Notes: generated by a model not told the origin, from the sequence alone. 52,281 bases of DNA from UBA7692 sp964650845 (GCA_964650845.1 CAZYXR010000011.1:1-52281); one strand, 5' to 3'. Counted from the first letter of the stretch, positions 7,439-18,600 are shown. Numbers and translations: made by a program.

Positions 7439-8752
7439 ATGAAAATAGCAGTAGTAGGAACAGGATACGTTGGCTTAGTAACGGGCACTTGCTTTGCCGA
7501 AACAGGTAATCATGTTACTTGTATTGACATTAACGAAGAAAAAGTACAACAACTCCGCAATGGTATTGTACCCATTTTTGAACCCGAATTAGATTTACTT
7601 TTTGAACGCAACGTAAAGCACGGCAGGCTATCGTTCACCACATCATTACAAGAAGGCATCGAAGGCGCAAAAGTTATTTTTCTTGCACTACCAACCCCTC
7701 CGGGCGAAGATGGCAGCGCAGACCTAAAATATGTATTAGGTGTAGGCAAACAACTTGGCAGTATCATTAACGACTATGTAATTATCATCAACAAAAGTAC
7801 CGTGCCGGTAGGCACTGCCGAAAAAGTAAAAAATGCAGTAGCCGAAAATGCCAAAGTTGAGTTTGACGTAATCAGCAACCCAGAGTTTTTGCGCGAAGGC
7901 GTTGCTGTGCAAGATTTTTTAAAGCCCGATAGAGTGGTGATTGGCACTACTTCTGAGCGCGCTAAAAAAGTAATGCAAGAACTATATGAACCTTATGTGC
8001 GTCAGGGCAATCCAATTATCTTTATGGATGAAAAAAGTGCCGAATTGACAAAGTATGCTGCAAACGCTTTCCTTGCTACTAAGATTTCATTTATGAATGA
8101 AATTGCCAACCTGTGCGAAAAAACAGGAGCCGATGTGGATATGGTTCGCAAAGGCATTGGCACCGATGCTCGCATCGGAAAACAATTTTTGTATGCAGGC
8201 ATTGGGTATGGCGGAAGCTGTTTTCCAAAAGATGTTCAAGCGTTGCATTTCACATCAAACGAATACAATTATAAATTCAGCATTTTAAATGCAGTGATGG
8301 ATGTAAATGCCACACAACGCAAACTTTTTACCGATAAGATATTTGCCAAATATGGCACAAATCTATCGGGCAAAACAGTTGCAGTATGGGGCTTGGCATT
8401 TAAACCAAACACCGATGATATTCGCGAAGCACCTGCACTTTATTTAATTGAAGAGTTATTGAAAGCAGGCGCAAAAGTTCGCGCTTACGACCCGGAAGCT
8501 ATTGAAAACGTAAAGCGTATTTTTGGCGAAAAAGTTTACTTCGCTACCGATGAATACGATGCCCTATCAAACTCAGATTTTCTTGTAGTGGTAACCGAAT
8601 GGAATGAGTTTCGCTCGCCCGATTTTGACAAGATAAAATCGTTACTGAAAGAAAAAGTAGTTTTCGATGGCAGAAACGTTTACAGCCTCGACCAAATGAA
8701 ACAATTGGGTTTTTATTATGAAAGCATAGGCAGAAACACCGTTTCTGCATAA
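7439..8752 (+). CDS. ugd: UDP-glucose 6-dehydrogenase family protein
   Basis: A 437-residue NAD-dependent enzyme oxidising UDP-glucose (or UDP-N-acetylhexosamine) to the uronic acid in two steps in the cytoplasm. The N-terminal Rossmann motif GTGYVGLVTG sits at residues 7-16. The dimerisation domain follows, with the substrate-binding EFLREG and the catalytic C261 in GYGGSCFPKD. The C-terminal UDP-binding domain is intact (WGLAFKPNTDDIREAP). Length is typical. It forms an operon with the upstream aminotransferase. UDP-glucose is the default substrate, but the WbpE-like neighbour makes UDP-GlcNAc (WbpA-type activity) a real alternative. Confidence 0.92.
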   Translation: MKIAVVGTGYVGLVTGTCFAETGNHVTCIDINEEKVQQLRNGIVPIFEPELDLLFERNVKHGRLSFTTSLQEGIEGAKVIFLALPTPPGEDGSADLKYVLGVGKQLGSIINDYVIIINKSTVPVGTAEKVKNAVAENAKVEFDVISNPEFLREGVAVQDFLKPDRVVIGTTSERAKKVMQELYEPYVRQGNPIIFMDEKSAELTKYAANAFLATKISFMNEIANLCEKTGADVDMVRKGIGTDARIGKQFLYAGIGYGGSCFPKDVQALHFTSNEYNYKFSILNAVMDVNATQRKLFTDKIFAKYGTNLSGKTVAVWGLAFKPNTDDIREAPALYLIEELLKAGAKVRAYDPEAIENVKRIFGEKVYFATDEYDALSNSDFLVVVTEWNEFRSPDFDKIKSLLKEKVVFDGRNVYSLDQMKQLGFYYESIGRNTVSA

Positions 8753-8814
8753 AAGATTTTGTAACAACACATCGAATTTTATTTCTTCGCCTCACAACAA
8801 AACGAACAATAATT

Positions 8815-10470
8815 ATGGCACTTAGTACAGCCAACGCAGAAATTATCGGCAACGCAGTTAAAGCAATACATTCAAGAACTTTCTACGCGCAATATCCCGA
8901 ACACCCAAAAGCCTATGGCGAAGATGCAACGGCAAAAGGTCAAGTGGCATTTGATGCTCAGCGCAACAATAGATTTGAAGCATTGCAACAAAGCAACCCA
9001 ATTGATTGGATTGGAGAAGAAGTATCGCCTTACACAATGGAATCATTGAATATTCAATATCCTATTTTTGATGTAGATACTTTGATTGTGCGCGCTGGTC
9101 GCGCATTTCAGCAATGGAAGAAAGTAAGTGTTGAAGATCGCGCAGAAGTGTTGGTTGATGCTTTGGAAAGAGTAAAAAATCGCTTTTTTGAAATTGCTTT
9201 TGCAACACAGCATACCACCGGGCAATCATTTATGATGAGCTTTCAGGCCAGCGGCCCCCATGCCAACGACAGAGCTTTAGAAGCTTTGGCATTGGGTTAT
9301 CAAGAAGCTACCCGTTTTCCCAATCAAATAGTTTGGGAAAAACCTGCCGGAAAAGTAAACTTGAAATTAGAGAAACGATACAAAGCAGTTCCAAAAGGCA
9401 TTGCGTTAGTAATTGGCTGCTCCACCTTCCCTACTTGGAACAGTGTTCCAGGCCTGTTCGCCTCTTTAATTACAGGCAACACTGCGATTGTAAAACCACA
9501 TCCCAAAAGCATTTATCCAATTGCAGTTGTGGTTGCCGAAATTCAAGCAGCTTTAGTTGCAAAAGGTTACGATGCCAACATTGTACAATTGGCAGTAGAT
9601 AGCAGCAGTAACTTAATTACCAAAAAACTTGCCGAACACCCATTGGTAAAAGTGATTGATTATACGGGCGGCTCTGCATTTGGCAGCTACATCGAAAGCC
9701 TATCGGGCAAAACAACCTTTACAGAAAAAGCAGGTGTGAATTCAGTAATACTCGATTCCGTTACCGATTTAAAAGCTGTGGCACAGAACGTTGCTTTTGC
9801 CGCTTCTCTTTATTCAGGGCAAATGTGTACCGCACCTCAGAACTTTTTCATTCCTGCCAATGGCATCAAAACGGCAGAAGGTCATGCAACGTATGATGAA
9901 GTAGTTAATGCGATTACCGGAGCTATTTCCGGCATTGCTTCTCATCCTCAAATGGGACCCGGTACATTGGGCGCGGTGCAAAGTGATGTTACTTTGAAAA
10001 GAGTGGAAAGTGTAAAAGACATAGCCAATATTCTTGTGCAACCTGCTACCGTTGCCAATGCAGAATTTCCAAATGCACGAACTTCAAGTCCGATAGTTTT
10101 AGAAGTAGATGCAAAAGATTTTGGTGTGTATGAAAATGAATTGTTTGGTCCCATTGTGCTTATCATCAAAACCAAAGACACCAACGAAAGTATTCACTTT
10201 GCAAAAGAATTAGCCATCAAACATGGCGCAATAACTTCGGCAGCTTATACCACCGATGATGCAGTTGCTGCGCAAATTGAAGAAGAATTAGAAAGTGTTT
10301 TTGTTCCGGTAAGCTTCAACTTAACCGGAGGAATTTTTGTAAATCAACATGCTACTTTCAGTGACTTTCACGTTACGGGAGGCAACCCTGCGGGCAACGC
10401 TTCTTTTGCCAATCCGGAGTACGTAAACAAACGTTTTGTGTGGGTTGGGCACAGAAAAAATATTGCATAG
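8815..10470 (+). CDS. paaN: PaaN-type aldehyde dehydrogenase (phenylacetate degradation)
   Basis: A 551-residue member of the PaaN group of aldehyde dehydrogenases, annotated for oxidation of the ring-opened semialdehyde in aerobic phenylacetate catabolism. The long family-specific N-terminus (about 110 residues, including FYAQYPEHPKAYG) precedes the ALDH core. Catalytic residues are E304 (TFTEKAG) and C338 (SGQMCTAP). The C-terminal GGNPAGNASFA block replaces the standard ALDH tail. No other paa gene (paaABCDE, paaK, paaF, paaZ) is in the window, so pathway membership rests on the family only. The stop codon is TAG. A terminator follows at 10511. Confidence 0.88.
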   Translation: MALSTANAEIIGNAVKAIHSRTFYAQYPEHPKAYGEDATAKGQVAFDAQRNNRFEALQQSNPIDWIGEEVSPYTMESLNIQYPIFDVDTLIVRAGRAFQQWKKVSVEDRAEVLVDALERVKNRFFEIAFATQHTTGQSFMMSFQASGPHANDRALEALALGYQEATRFPNQIVWEKPAGKVNLKLEKRYKAVPKGIALVIGCSTFPTWNSVPGLFASLITGNTAIVKPHPKSIYPIAVVVAEIQAALVAKGYDANIVQLAVDSSSNLITKKLAEHPLVKVIDYTGGSAFGSYIESLSGKTTFTEKAGVNSVILDSVTDLKAVAQNVAFAASLYSGQMCTAPQNFFIPANGIKTAEGHATYDEVVNAITGAISGIASHPQMGPGTLGAVQSDVTLKRVESVKDIANILVQPATVANAEFPNARTSSPIVLEVDAKDFGVYENELFGPIVLIIKTKDTNESIHFAKELAIKHGAITSAAYTTDDAVAAQIEEELESVFVPVSFNLTGGIFVNQHATFSDFHVTGGNPAGNASFANPEYVNKRFVWVGHRKNIA

Positions 10471-10510
10471 ATCTAAACCAAATTGCTACCACAATTGTGA
10501 TAGATATTAA

Positions 10511-10542
10511 AAAAAAGGGTTGATTTCGGTCAATCCTTTTTT
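10511..10542 (+). terminator. Intrinsic terminator after paaN
   Basis: AAAAAAGGGTTGA pairs with TCAATCCTTTTTT (13 pairs with one G-T wobble) around a TTTCGG loop, and the right arm supplies the T tract. Confidence 0.88.
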
Positions 10543-10677
10543 GTTTTACACAAGTTAGTACTATGTTCTTTTAAACAATTGTTATCTATTTCTCCACCTC
10601 CGCGCTCAAATCACTTTTAGAGAGGAAAAAGACCTTAAATTCGTCTTGTAATTTCTTCGCTTTAAAATTTCAGCCAA

Positions 10678-13600
10678 ATGCAGTTTGCTCACTTACATTG
10701 CCACACACAGTTTTCGTTATTAGATGGAGCAGCAAAAATTCCTGCGTTGTACAAAAAAGCCGTTGCCGATAACCAAAAGGGCATTGCAATTACAGACCAC
10801 GGCAATATGTTTGGCGTATTTGAGTTTGTAGCAGAGGCAGCAAAAACAAATGCTAAAGCAGGCAGCACTATCATTAAACCCATTGTAGGCTGCGAGTTTT
10901 ACTTAGTAAACGACCGGCACAAACGCGCTTTTACAAAAGAAGATAGAGATGTAAGAAACCATCAGTTGTTACTTGCAAAAAACGAAACCGGCTATAAAAA
11001 TTTAGTAAAGTTATGTTCGCTCGGATACATTGAAGGACTTTATGGCAAGTACCCCCGAATTGATAAAGAACTAATTCTAAAACATCATGAAGGGCTGATT
11101 GCCACTACCTGTTGCATTGGTGCAGAAGTACCACAAACTATTTTGCGAAAAGGCGAAGAAGAAGGTGAGAAAGTATTCAAATGGTGGTTAGATTTATTTG
11201 GCGAAGATTACTATGTAGAACTACAACGCCACAACCTGCTCGACCAGCATAAAGTAAATGATGTGTTAGTGCGTTTTGCCCGCAAATACAATGTTACCAT
11301 TATCGCTTCAAACGATTCGCACTATGTAGAAAAAGACGATTACAACGCGCACGATATTTTGCTGTGCATCAACACCGGAGAAAAGAAAGCAACACCAATT
11401 GCCAAAGACACTGTTGATGAAGATGACCTTTCCAATCATGCACGCAGATTTGGTTTTCCAAACGATGAATTTTACTTTAAAAAAACAGCCGAAATGGCTT
11501 CGCTTTTCGAGGACATTCCTGAAGCCATAGACAACACTACGCAAATAGTGGACAAGGTAGAATTGCTCGACTTAAAAAAAAGCATCCTGTTACCCAACTT
11601 CCCCATCCCCAATGAATTTCAACTTCATAAAACCAGCGAAATTCACAAAGGCTCGGAACTTACACCCGATGTATTAAATCAATGGGAATATCTTAAACAC
11701 CTCACTTTTGAAGGCGCACAACAGCGCTACGGCTCTATAACTGCCGATATTGAAGAGCGATTAAACTTCGAACTTTTTACCATTAAAACAATGGGCTTTG
11801 CCGGATACTTTTTAATTGTTTCCGACTTTATAAAAGCCGGCAGAGATATTGGCGTGGTAGTTGGCCCCGGCAGGGGTTCGGCAGCCGGCTCGGCAGTAGC
11901 TTACTGCATTGGCATTACAAACATTGACCCAATAAAATACAATCTGCTATTTGAAAGATTTTTGAATCCCGATCGCAAGTCTATGCCCGATATAGATACC
12001 GATTTTGATGACGAAGGCAGAGGCAAGGTAATTGACTATGTGGTAGAAAAATATGGCAAAGCTCAGGTAGCTCAAATTGTAACCTACGGCACTATGGCTG
12101 CAAAAAGCAGCATCAAAGATGTGGCGCGAGTGTTGGATTTGCCACTGAGCGAGGCTAATGCTTTGGCAAAACTTGTACCCGATAAACCCGGCACTTCTTT
12201 AGAACGGGTTTTGACTGTTGCCATTGATGGCAAAGGTGGACTGAAAGATAAAGACGGCTACCAGGGCGATGACATCGAAAACATCAAAAAACTGCAAGAA
12301 AAATTCAACAGCGATACTTTTGAAGGCGAGGTGCTGCGCGAAGCAATAAAACTCGAAGGCACTGTTCGCAACACAGGTGTTCACGCAGCGGGTGTAATCA
12401 TTGCTCCACACGATTTACGAACCATTCTTCCTGTTGCCACAGCAAAAGACTCTGACCTTTGGGTTACACAATTTGAAGGCACAATAATTGAAGATGCAGG
12501 GGTAATAAAAATGGACTTTTTAGGATTAAAAACCCTTACCATTTTGCGCGATGCTGTAGCATTGATAAAACAAAATCACGGAGTTGAAATTGTATTAGAC
12601 GACATTCCACTAGACGATCAAAAAACTTACGAACTATACCAACGAGGTGAAACCAACGCAACTTTTCAATTTGAAAGTGCCGGCATGCAAAAACACCTCA
12701 GAGATTTAAAGCCCGATAAGTTTGGCGACCTTATTGCAATGAATGCTTTGTATCGCCCAGGACCCATTGAGTATATTCCAAAATTTATTTTGCGCAAGCA
12801 TGGTAAAGAAGCCGTGTCGTACGACTTAGATGCAATGGAAGAATACCTGAGCGAAACTTATGGCATCACAGTATATCAAGAGCAAGTAATGTTGCTTTCG
12901 CAAAAACTGGCAAATTTCACTAAAGGCCAAGCAGACGGTTTGCGCAAAGCAATGGGAAAGAAAAACCGTGCCGATTTGGACAAAATGAAAGTGAATTTCA
13001 TGGAAGGCACAGCTAAGAATGGACACGACCCCAAGGTGGCAGAAAAAGTGTGGACAGATTGGGAAGCATTTGCATCTTATGCTTTCAACAAATCGCATTC
13101 TACCTGCTATGCATTTGTGGCTTTTCAAACTGCATATTTAAAAGCGCATCACCCTGCCGAGTATATGGCAGCAGTACTTTCAAACAACATAGGCAACATC
13201 GAAAAAATCACATTCTTCATGGATGAATGTAAACGCATGGGCATAAAAGTTAAAGGCCCCGATGTAAATGAAAGTAGCGTGAAATTTTCGGTAGATAAGC
13301 AAGGAGAAATTCGCTATGCACTTTCTGCAATTAAAGGAGTGGGCGAGGCAGCGGTTGAATCGCTTTTAGAAGAGCGTAGCAAAGCAGGAGCCTTCAAATC
13401 GCTCTTCGATTTAACCAAGCGATGCAACCTGCGTTCGGTAAATAAAAAATCTATGGAAAACCTCGCTTTGGCAGGCGCTTTTGACGGATTTTCAAATTTC
13501 ACACGCAGCATGTATTTAGAAAAAGATGAGCGTGATTTTTCGGCAATTGATTATGCTGTGCAGTATGGCAACAAGCTACAATCAAGCAAAGCGATGCAAC

Positions 13601-14394
13601 AAAACTCGCTGTTTGGTGGCACTGCTGACGAAGAAATAGCGGAACCTACCATTGCAAAACGCGAAGAATGGCCACTGCTCGAAAAACTTAAACGCGAGCG
13701 CGAAGTTACCGGCATCTACCTAAGCGGTCATCCATTAGACGATTATAAATTGGAGATAAAACACTTTACCAATTGTAAATTGATAGAGATTGAAAAAAAG
13801 AAAGAAACCGATTTACGCATTGCTGGTATAGTTTCCGCTACCAACACACGGGTAGCAAAAAACGGAAACACTTTTGCCATTTTTAGTTTAGAAGATTACG
13901 AAGGCACACATGAGTTTGCTGTATTCGGTAAAGATTTTTTAAACTACCGACCATACATTACTCAAGAAGGCGCATTGCTACATATTCATGGTCGCTACCA
14001 ACCACGCTTTGGCAACCAAGATCAATACGAATTCAAAATTTTGCGCATCGAACTACTAAGCGAAGTGCGGCAAAAGCAAACACAGTCGGTAACATTCTAT
14101 TTGCAGCAACAAGATACCTCAGCCACCTTGGTAGAGTCGCTTTCCAATATTTGCGAAAAATACAAAGGCAACATTCCTGTAAAAATTGCAGTAACAGACG
14201 CTGCTGAAAACTTTGAGGTGCGCTTAAAATCAAATCTTAAAGTTGAACTATCATCGCCAATGCTTAGCGATTTAGCATTATTACCGCAAGTAGAATTGGG
14301 TTTAAACAACAGTCGCCCGATATACGAAGTGCGCGAAGTACTTTTAACTAATGATACTGAATCTGAACCCAACGAAAGTTGGGGCGACAACTAA
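10678..14394 (+). CDS. dnaE: DNA polymerase III alpha subunit
   Basis: The catalytic subunit of the replicative polymerase, 1238 residues. The N-terminal PHP domain (about 1-280) retains the HLHCHTQFSLLDG and ITDHGN metal-ligand motifs. The polymerase active site has D438 and D440 in MPDIDTDFDDEGR and the third Asp, D613, in IKMDFLGLKTLT. The tandem helix-hairpin-helix region (IKGVGEAAVESLLEER) and the C-terminal OB fold (LRIAGIVSATNTRVAKNG) are recognisable. The frame is intact with no intein. It lies 19 bases from the converging rdgB-like gene. A clean promoter was not identified in the 135 bases between the paaN terminator and the ATG. Confidence 0.97.
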   Translation: MQFAHLHCHTQFSLLDGAAKIPALYKKAVADNQKGIAITDHGNMFGVFEFVAEAAKTNAKAGSTIIKPIVGCEFYLVNDRHKRAFTKEDRDVRNHQLLLAKNETGYKNLVKLCSLGYIEGLYGKYPRIDKELILKHHEGLIATTCCIGAEVPQTILRKGEEEGEKVFKWWLDLFGEDYYVELQRHNLLDQHKVNDVLVRFARKYNVTIIASNDSHYVEKDDYNAHDILLCINTGEKKATPIAKDTVDEDDLSNHARRFGFPNDEFYFKKTAEMASLFEDIPEAIDNTTQIVDKVELLDLKKSILLPNFPIPNEFQLHKTSEIHKGSELTPDVLNQWEYLKHLTFEGAQQRYGSITADIEERLNFELFTIKTMGFAGYFLIVSDFIKAGRDIGVVVGPGRGSAAGSAVAYCIGITNIDPIKYNLLFERFLNPDRKSMPDIDTDFDDEGRGKVIDYVVEKYGKAQVAQIVTYGTMAAKSSIKDVARVLDLPLSEANALAKLVPDKPGTSLERVLTVAIDGKGGLKDKDGYQGDDIENIKKLQEKFNSDTFEGEVLREAIKLEGTVRNTGVHAAGVIIAPHDLRTILPVATAKDSDLWVTQFEGTIIEDAGVIKMDFLGLKTLTILRDAVALIKQNHGVEIVLDDIPLDDQKTYELYQRGETNATFQFESAGMQKHLRDLKPDKFGDLIAMNALYRPGPIEYIPKFILRKHGKEAVSYDLDAMEEYLSETYGITVYQEQVMLLSQKLANFTKGQADGLRKAMGKKNRADLDKMKVNFMEGTAKNGHDPKVAEKVWTDWEAFASYAFNKSHSTCYAFVAFQTAYLKAHHPAEYMAAVLSNNIGNIEKITFFMDECKRMGIKVKGPDVNESSVKFSVDKQGEIRYALSAIKGVGEAAVESLLEERSKAGAFKSLFDLTKRCNLRSVNKKSMENLALAGAFDGFSNFTRSMYLEKDERDFSAIDYAVQYGNKLQSSKAMQQNSLFGGTADEEIAEPTIAKREEWPLLEKLKREREVTGIYLSGHPLDDYKLEIKHFTNCKLIEIEKKKETDLRIAGIVSATNTRVAKNGNTFAIFSLEDYEGTHEFAVFGKDFLNYRPYITQEGALLHIHGRYQPRFGNQDQYEFKILRIELLSEVRQKQTQSVTFYLQQQDTSATLVESLSNICEKYKGNIPVKIAVTDAAENFEVRLKSNLKVELSSPMLSDLALLPQVELGLNNSRPIYEVREVLLTNDTESEPNESWGDN

Positions 14395-14413
14395 ACTTGT
14401 GTCAACTTACTAC

Positions 14414-14995
14414 CTATCGAGCAGTCGTAAAATATTCAACAAACTTTGCAAATGCTTTGGCTCTATGGCTAAAAACATTTTTTTCGGTAAGCGTCATTTC
14501 GGCAAATGCTTTGTTGCTTCCGGATGGTTTAAAAATAGGGTCGTAACCAAAACCTTTTTCGCCACAACGTACTTTTAAAATTTCGCCTTTGCAAACTCCT
14601 TTAAATTGGTGATTCTTTCCATCCTCATCCATCAAGGTAATAACAGTTACAAATTTTGCATTGCGATTTTCTTCACTATCCAAAGCACTCAAAAGTTTAT
14701 CAATATTATCTTCAAAACTTGCTTTTGCTCCAGCATAGCGAGCAGTGTTTACACCTGGCGCACCATTTAGGGCTTCCACTTCCAAGCTGGTATCTTCCGA
14801 AAAACATGGCAGTTTAAACACATCAAAAACATACCTTGCCTTTTGCAAAGAATTACCTTCAATAGTATCCTGCGTTTCGGGAATTTCTTGATGATAACTC
14901 AGCTCTGCCAACGAAACCAACTGAATCTCGGTTGGGCAAATAGATTGAATTTCTTCAACCTTGTGTTTATTGTGTGTAGCAAAAATCAATTTCAT
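14414..14995 (-). CDS. rdgB: XTP/dITP pyrophosphatase (RdgB/HAM1)
   Basis: A 193-residue enzyme hydrolysing non-canonical purine nucleotides (XTP, dITP) to monophosphates so they are not incorporated into DNA or RNA. The opening KLIFATHNKHKVEEI carries the nucleotide-binding SxNxxK-like motif (here THNKHK). The active-site block CFSEDTSLEVEALNGAPGVNTARYAG has Glu-Asp where many homologues have Asp-Asp and Ser where Gly is common, a mild variation. The C-terminal FGYDPIFKP and FSHRAKAFAKF motifs are complete. It lies 12 bases downstream of the hypothetical gene at 15008-15442, on the same strand, probably as an operon. Confidence 0.93.
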   Translation of the reverse strand: MKLIFATHNKHKVEEIQSICPTEIQLVSLAELSYHQEIPETQDTIEGNSLQKARYVFDVFKLPCFSEDTSLEVEALNGAPGVNTARYAGAKASFEDNIDKLLSALDSEENRNAKFVTVITLMDEDGKNHQFKGVCKGEILKVRCGEKGFGYDPIFKPSGSNKAFAEMTLTEKNVFSHRAKAFAKFVEYFTTAR

Positions 14996-15007
14996 ACTTT
15001 ATACCTT

Positions 15008-15442
15008 CTATAACTCAAACATTTGCCTTAAACACTTCCACAGTACCGATTTATGCTCGGCATTCGTCATTATTTTTGCAATGGAAGCCGCGCGCAAAAC
15101 CTTTACTTCATCTATGGTAAAAACCTCATAAACCGGAATCAACAGATTCTCGCCAAGTGCCTTGGCATTTGTCGAAAATACAAGTGCATATTGCGCAGCA
15201 AAATTGTTTTTGATGACCGAAATACTTACTTGCGTATTGGCAGAATTGAGTATCACTACTTCTTGCTCACTTACTTTTACCGAGGCAAGAATCTTAAACA
15301 AAAGTTCACTTTGCGCTGGAGAAAGTTCAGCTCCTCCTTCATCAATAACTACAGCAACTTTAGCATTGCTGCTGGTGTGTTGCATTTCAATTTTTGAAAA
15401 TGTTTTTACCCCAATAAAAAGAGTTTCTGGTTGCTCTATCAT
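15008..15442 (-). CDS. Hypothetical protein upstream of rdgB
   Basis: A 144-residue soluble protein without signal peptide or membrane segments. I do not recognise a domain. The middle alternates hydrophobic strands and helices (AKVAVVIDEGGAELSPAQSELLFKILASVKVSEQEVVILNS). The end (KSVLWKCLRQMFEL) has the Lys-x-x-x-Trp-x-x-Leu pattern I associate with the tails of small uncharacterised Bacteroidetes proteins. The position next to dnaE and rdgB and the compact alpha/beta pattern raise the thought of a small replisome accessory protein of the psi (HolD) type, but nothing in the sequence proves it. The start ATG is the only reasonable one. Confidence 0.7.
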   Translation of the reverse strand: MIEQPETLFIGVKTFSKIEMQHTSSNAKVAVVIDEGGAELSPAQSELLFKILASVKVSEQEVVILNSANTQVSISVIKNNFAAQYALVFSTNAKALGENLLIPVYEVFTIDEVKVLRAASIAKIMTNAEHKSVLWKCLRQMFEL

Positions 15443-15579
15443 ATTTTACAAGACAATGATACAAACATTATAGTAATGATTTTTTTGCTGGTGTGCATAT
15501 TCAGACTTCTCACATATATGATTTTAATGCCTCTAATAGTTGGCACACAAAAGTGTTTTAGCAAATGGATTAGACAGAT

Positions 15580-15615
15580 AAAAAAAGCGCGACTCTTTTT
15601 TGAGAATCGCGCTTT
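15580..15615 (-). terminator. Intrinsic terminator after rpoB
   Basis: On the minus strand, AAAGCGCGATTCTC pairs with GAGTCGCGCTTT across an A6 loop (9 pairs, a two-base bulge, then 3 pairs) and is followed by a run of seven T. It starts 25 bases after the rpoB stop, so rpoB is the last gene of its unit. Confidence 0.9.
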
Positions 15616-15639
15616 AGATTACTGTTAATCAAGTAACTA

Positions 15640-18600
15640 TTAATCAAATTTCAAATCGAGTGCCAAACCGCGCAACTCGTGAACCAATACATTGAACGAC
15701 TCAGGCATGGTAGGCTCTGGAATATTATCGCCTTTTACAATAGCTTCGTAAGCTTTTGCTCTACCAATGATATCATCCGACTTCACAGTTAGCAATTCTT
15801 GCAAGATGTTGGCAGCACCGTAAGCCTCCAATGCCCAAACCTCCATTTCACCAAAACGCTGACCACCAAACTGTGCTTTACCGCCCAATGGTTGCTGTGT
15901 GATAAGAGAGTATGGCCCGATAGAACGCGCGTGCATCTTATCATCCACCATGTGAATCAGCTTAATCATATAGATAACACCTACTGTTGTACGTTGGTCA
16001 AATCTGATACCTGTTTCTCCATCGTATAAGTAAGTAGAACCGAACTCAGGCAAACCTGCTTTTTTGATGTAATCAGAAATTTCATCCAAAGAAGCACCGT
16101 CAAAAATCGGAGTGCCGAAAGTTAAGCCTAATTTCTGCCCTGCCCATCCTAAAACGGTTTCGTAAATCTGACCCAAGTTCATCCTTGAAGGTACGCCCAA
16201 CGGATTCAAAACGATGTCCACCGGAGTTCCGTCTTCCAAGAAAGGCATATCTTCCTGACGAACGATACGAGCAACGATACCTTTGTTACCGTGGCGACCC
16301 GCCATTTTATCGCCCACTTTCAACTTGCGTTTCTTAGCGATATAAACTTTGGCAAGTTTCAATACGCCACTTGGCAACTCATCACCAATACTGATGTTGA
16401 ATTTCTCGCGTTTGTAGCGTCCTGTTTCTTCATTTACACGCAAAGTGTAGTTATGCAAAATTTGTTTTACCAACTCATTTGCATCTTCCTCTTTTGTCCA
16501 GTTACCAAAATCAACAGTTGTAAGATCCAATGACTCCAACACTTTTGAAGTAAATTTAGTTCCCTTAGAAACTACTTCCTCTTTATACACGTTGGTTACA
16601 CCAGCACTTACTTTACCGCTCAACACCACCATCAATTTTTCAATCAACAAATCTTTGATGTCGCCTAAGCGTTTAGCAAAATCCTTCTCTAACTTTTCAA
16701 GAGCAGTTTTTTCTTTTGTCTTAGCTGTTTTATCTTTTTTGGCACGGGCAAAAAGTTTTTTGCTGATTACCGTTCCTTCTATAGAAGGTGGAACTTTCAA
16801 TGAAGCATCTTTTACATCGCCTGCTTTATCACCAAATATGGCACGTAACAATTTCTCTTCTGGAGTTGGGTCGGTTTCGCCTTTTGGAGTAATTTTTCCA
16901 ATAAGAATATCACCTTCTTTTACATGCGCACCTACACGGATAATACCGTTGTCATCCAAATCTTTTGTTGCTTCTTCCGAAACGTTTGGAATATCCGGAG
17001 TTAATTCTTCTTCACCTAATTTAGTATCACGTACCTCCAATTCAAACTCTTCGATGTGCATTGAAGTGAATACATCATCGCGCACTACGCGCTCGCTGAT
17101 TACAATTGCATCTTCAAAGTTGTAACCTTTCCATGGCATGAAAGCCACTTTCAAGTTTGCACCCAAAGCCAACTCTCCGTTTTGAGTTGCAAATCCTTCG
17201 CACAATACTTGGCCTTTAGTAACACGTTGTCCTTTGCGAACAAGTGGTTTCAAGTTAATACAAGTGCTTTGGTTGGTTTTTAAGAACTTAGAAAGGTTGT
17301 ATGATTTTTTCTCATCGCGGAAACTTACCAATGTTTCATCTTCGGTGCGGTCGTAGCGAATTACAATTTGATTTGCATCCACATATTCTACCACGCCATC
17401 GCCTTCGGCATTTACAAGGTTGCGCGAGTCGGCTGCTACTTTAGCTTCTAAGCCGGTACCTACTACCGGAGCCTGCGGACGCAACAATGGTACAGCTTGA
17501 CGTTGCATGTTTGAACCCATCAACGCACGGTTTGCATCATCATGTTCCAAGAATGGAATCAACGATGCACTCACCCCAACAATTTGGTTTGGTGCTACGT
17601 CAATATATTGAACTTCCTCTGGAGTTGTGATTGGGAAATCGCCTTGGAAACGCGCTTTCACTTTATCTGCCAACAAACCAGATTTATCAAAGTCAGTTTT
17701 TGCTTGAGCAATAGTGTAATTGTCTTCTTGCTCGGCCGATAAAAATTCTACTTTACCTTTCAAATCAACTTTACCACTGTTTACCTTGCGGTATGGCGTT
17801 TCGATAAAGCCCATTTGATTCACTTTTGCATGTGTGCAAAGTGTAGAAATCAAACCGATGTTTGGTCCCTCTGGAGTTTCGATAGTACACAAGCGACCAT
17901 AGTGGCTATAGTGTACGTCACGCACCTCAAAACCTGCTCTTTCTCTGCTCAATCCGCCTGGTCCTAATGCCGAAACCCTACGTTTGTTGGTAATTTCCGC
18001 AAGTGGATTTGTTTGGTCGAGGAACTGAGAAAGTTGTGATGTTCCAAAGAATGAATTGATAACCGAAGAAAGCGTTCTTGCATTTATCAAATCTACCGGT
18101 GTAAATACCTCGTTGTCGCGCACGTTCATACGCTCACGAATGGTACGCGCCATACGCGCTAAACCAACACCAAACTGAGAATACAACTGCTCGCCTACTG
18201 TGCGCACGCGTCTGTTGCTCAAGTGGTCAATATCATCAATATCGGCTCTTTGGTTTGAAAGATTCACCAAGTAAGTAACAATGGCGATTATATCCTGCTT
18301 TGTCAATACACGAACATCCATCGGAATTTCGTGCTCCAACTTTTTGTTCACTTTATAACGACCAACCTCACCTAAATCGTAACGTTTATCGCTAAAGAAC
18401 AATTTGTCGATAATTCCACGCGCTGTTTCTTCGTCAGGTGGATCTGAACCGCGCAACTGGCGATAGATGTGGCTCAATGCTTCTACCTCAGAGTTTGAGG
18501 TATCTTTTTGAAGCGTATTGAAAATAATAGAGTAGTCGGCAGTAACAGATTCTTTGTGAACAAAGATTGTTTTTGCACCGCTATCTAAAATCAATTCCAA

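Noticed and set aside
16592..17125. 177-residue ORF antisense to rpoB
   Set aside because: It lies wholly inside the conserved rpoB reading frame, has low-complexity Ser/Phe composition and no recognisable domain. It is a frame shadow.
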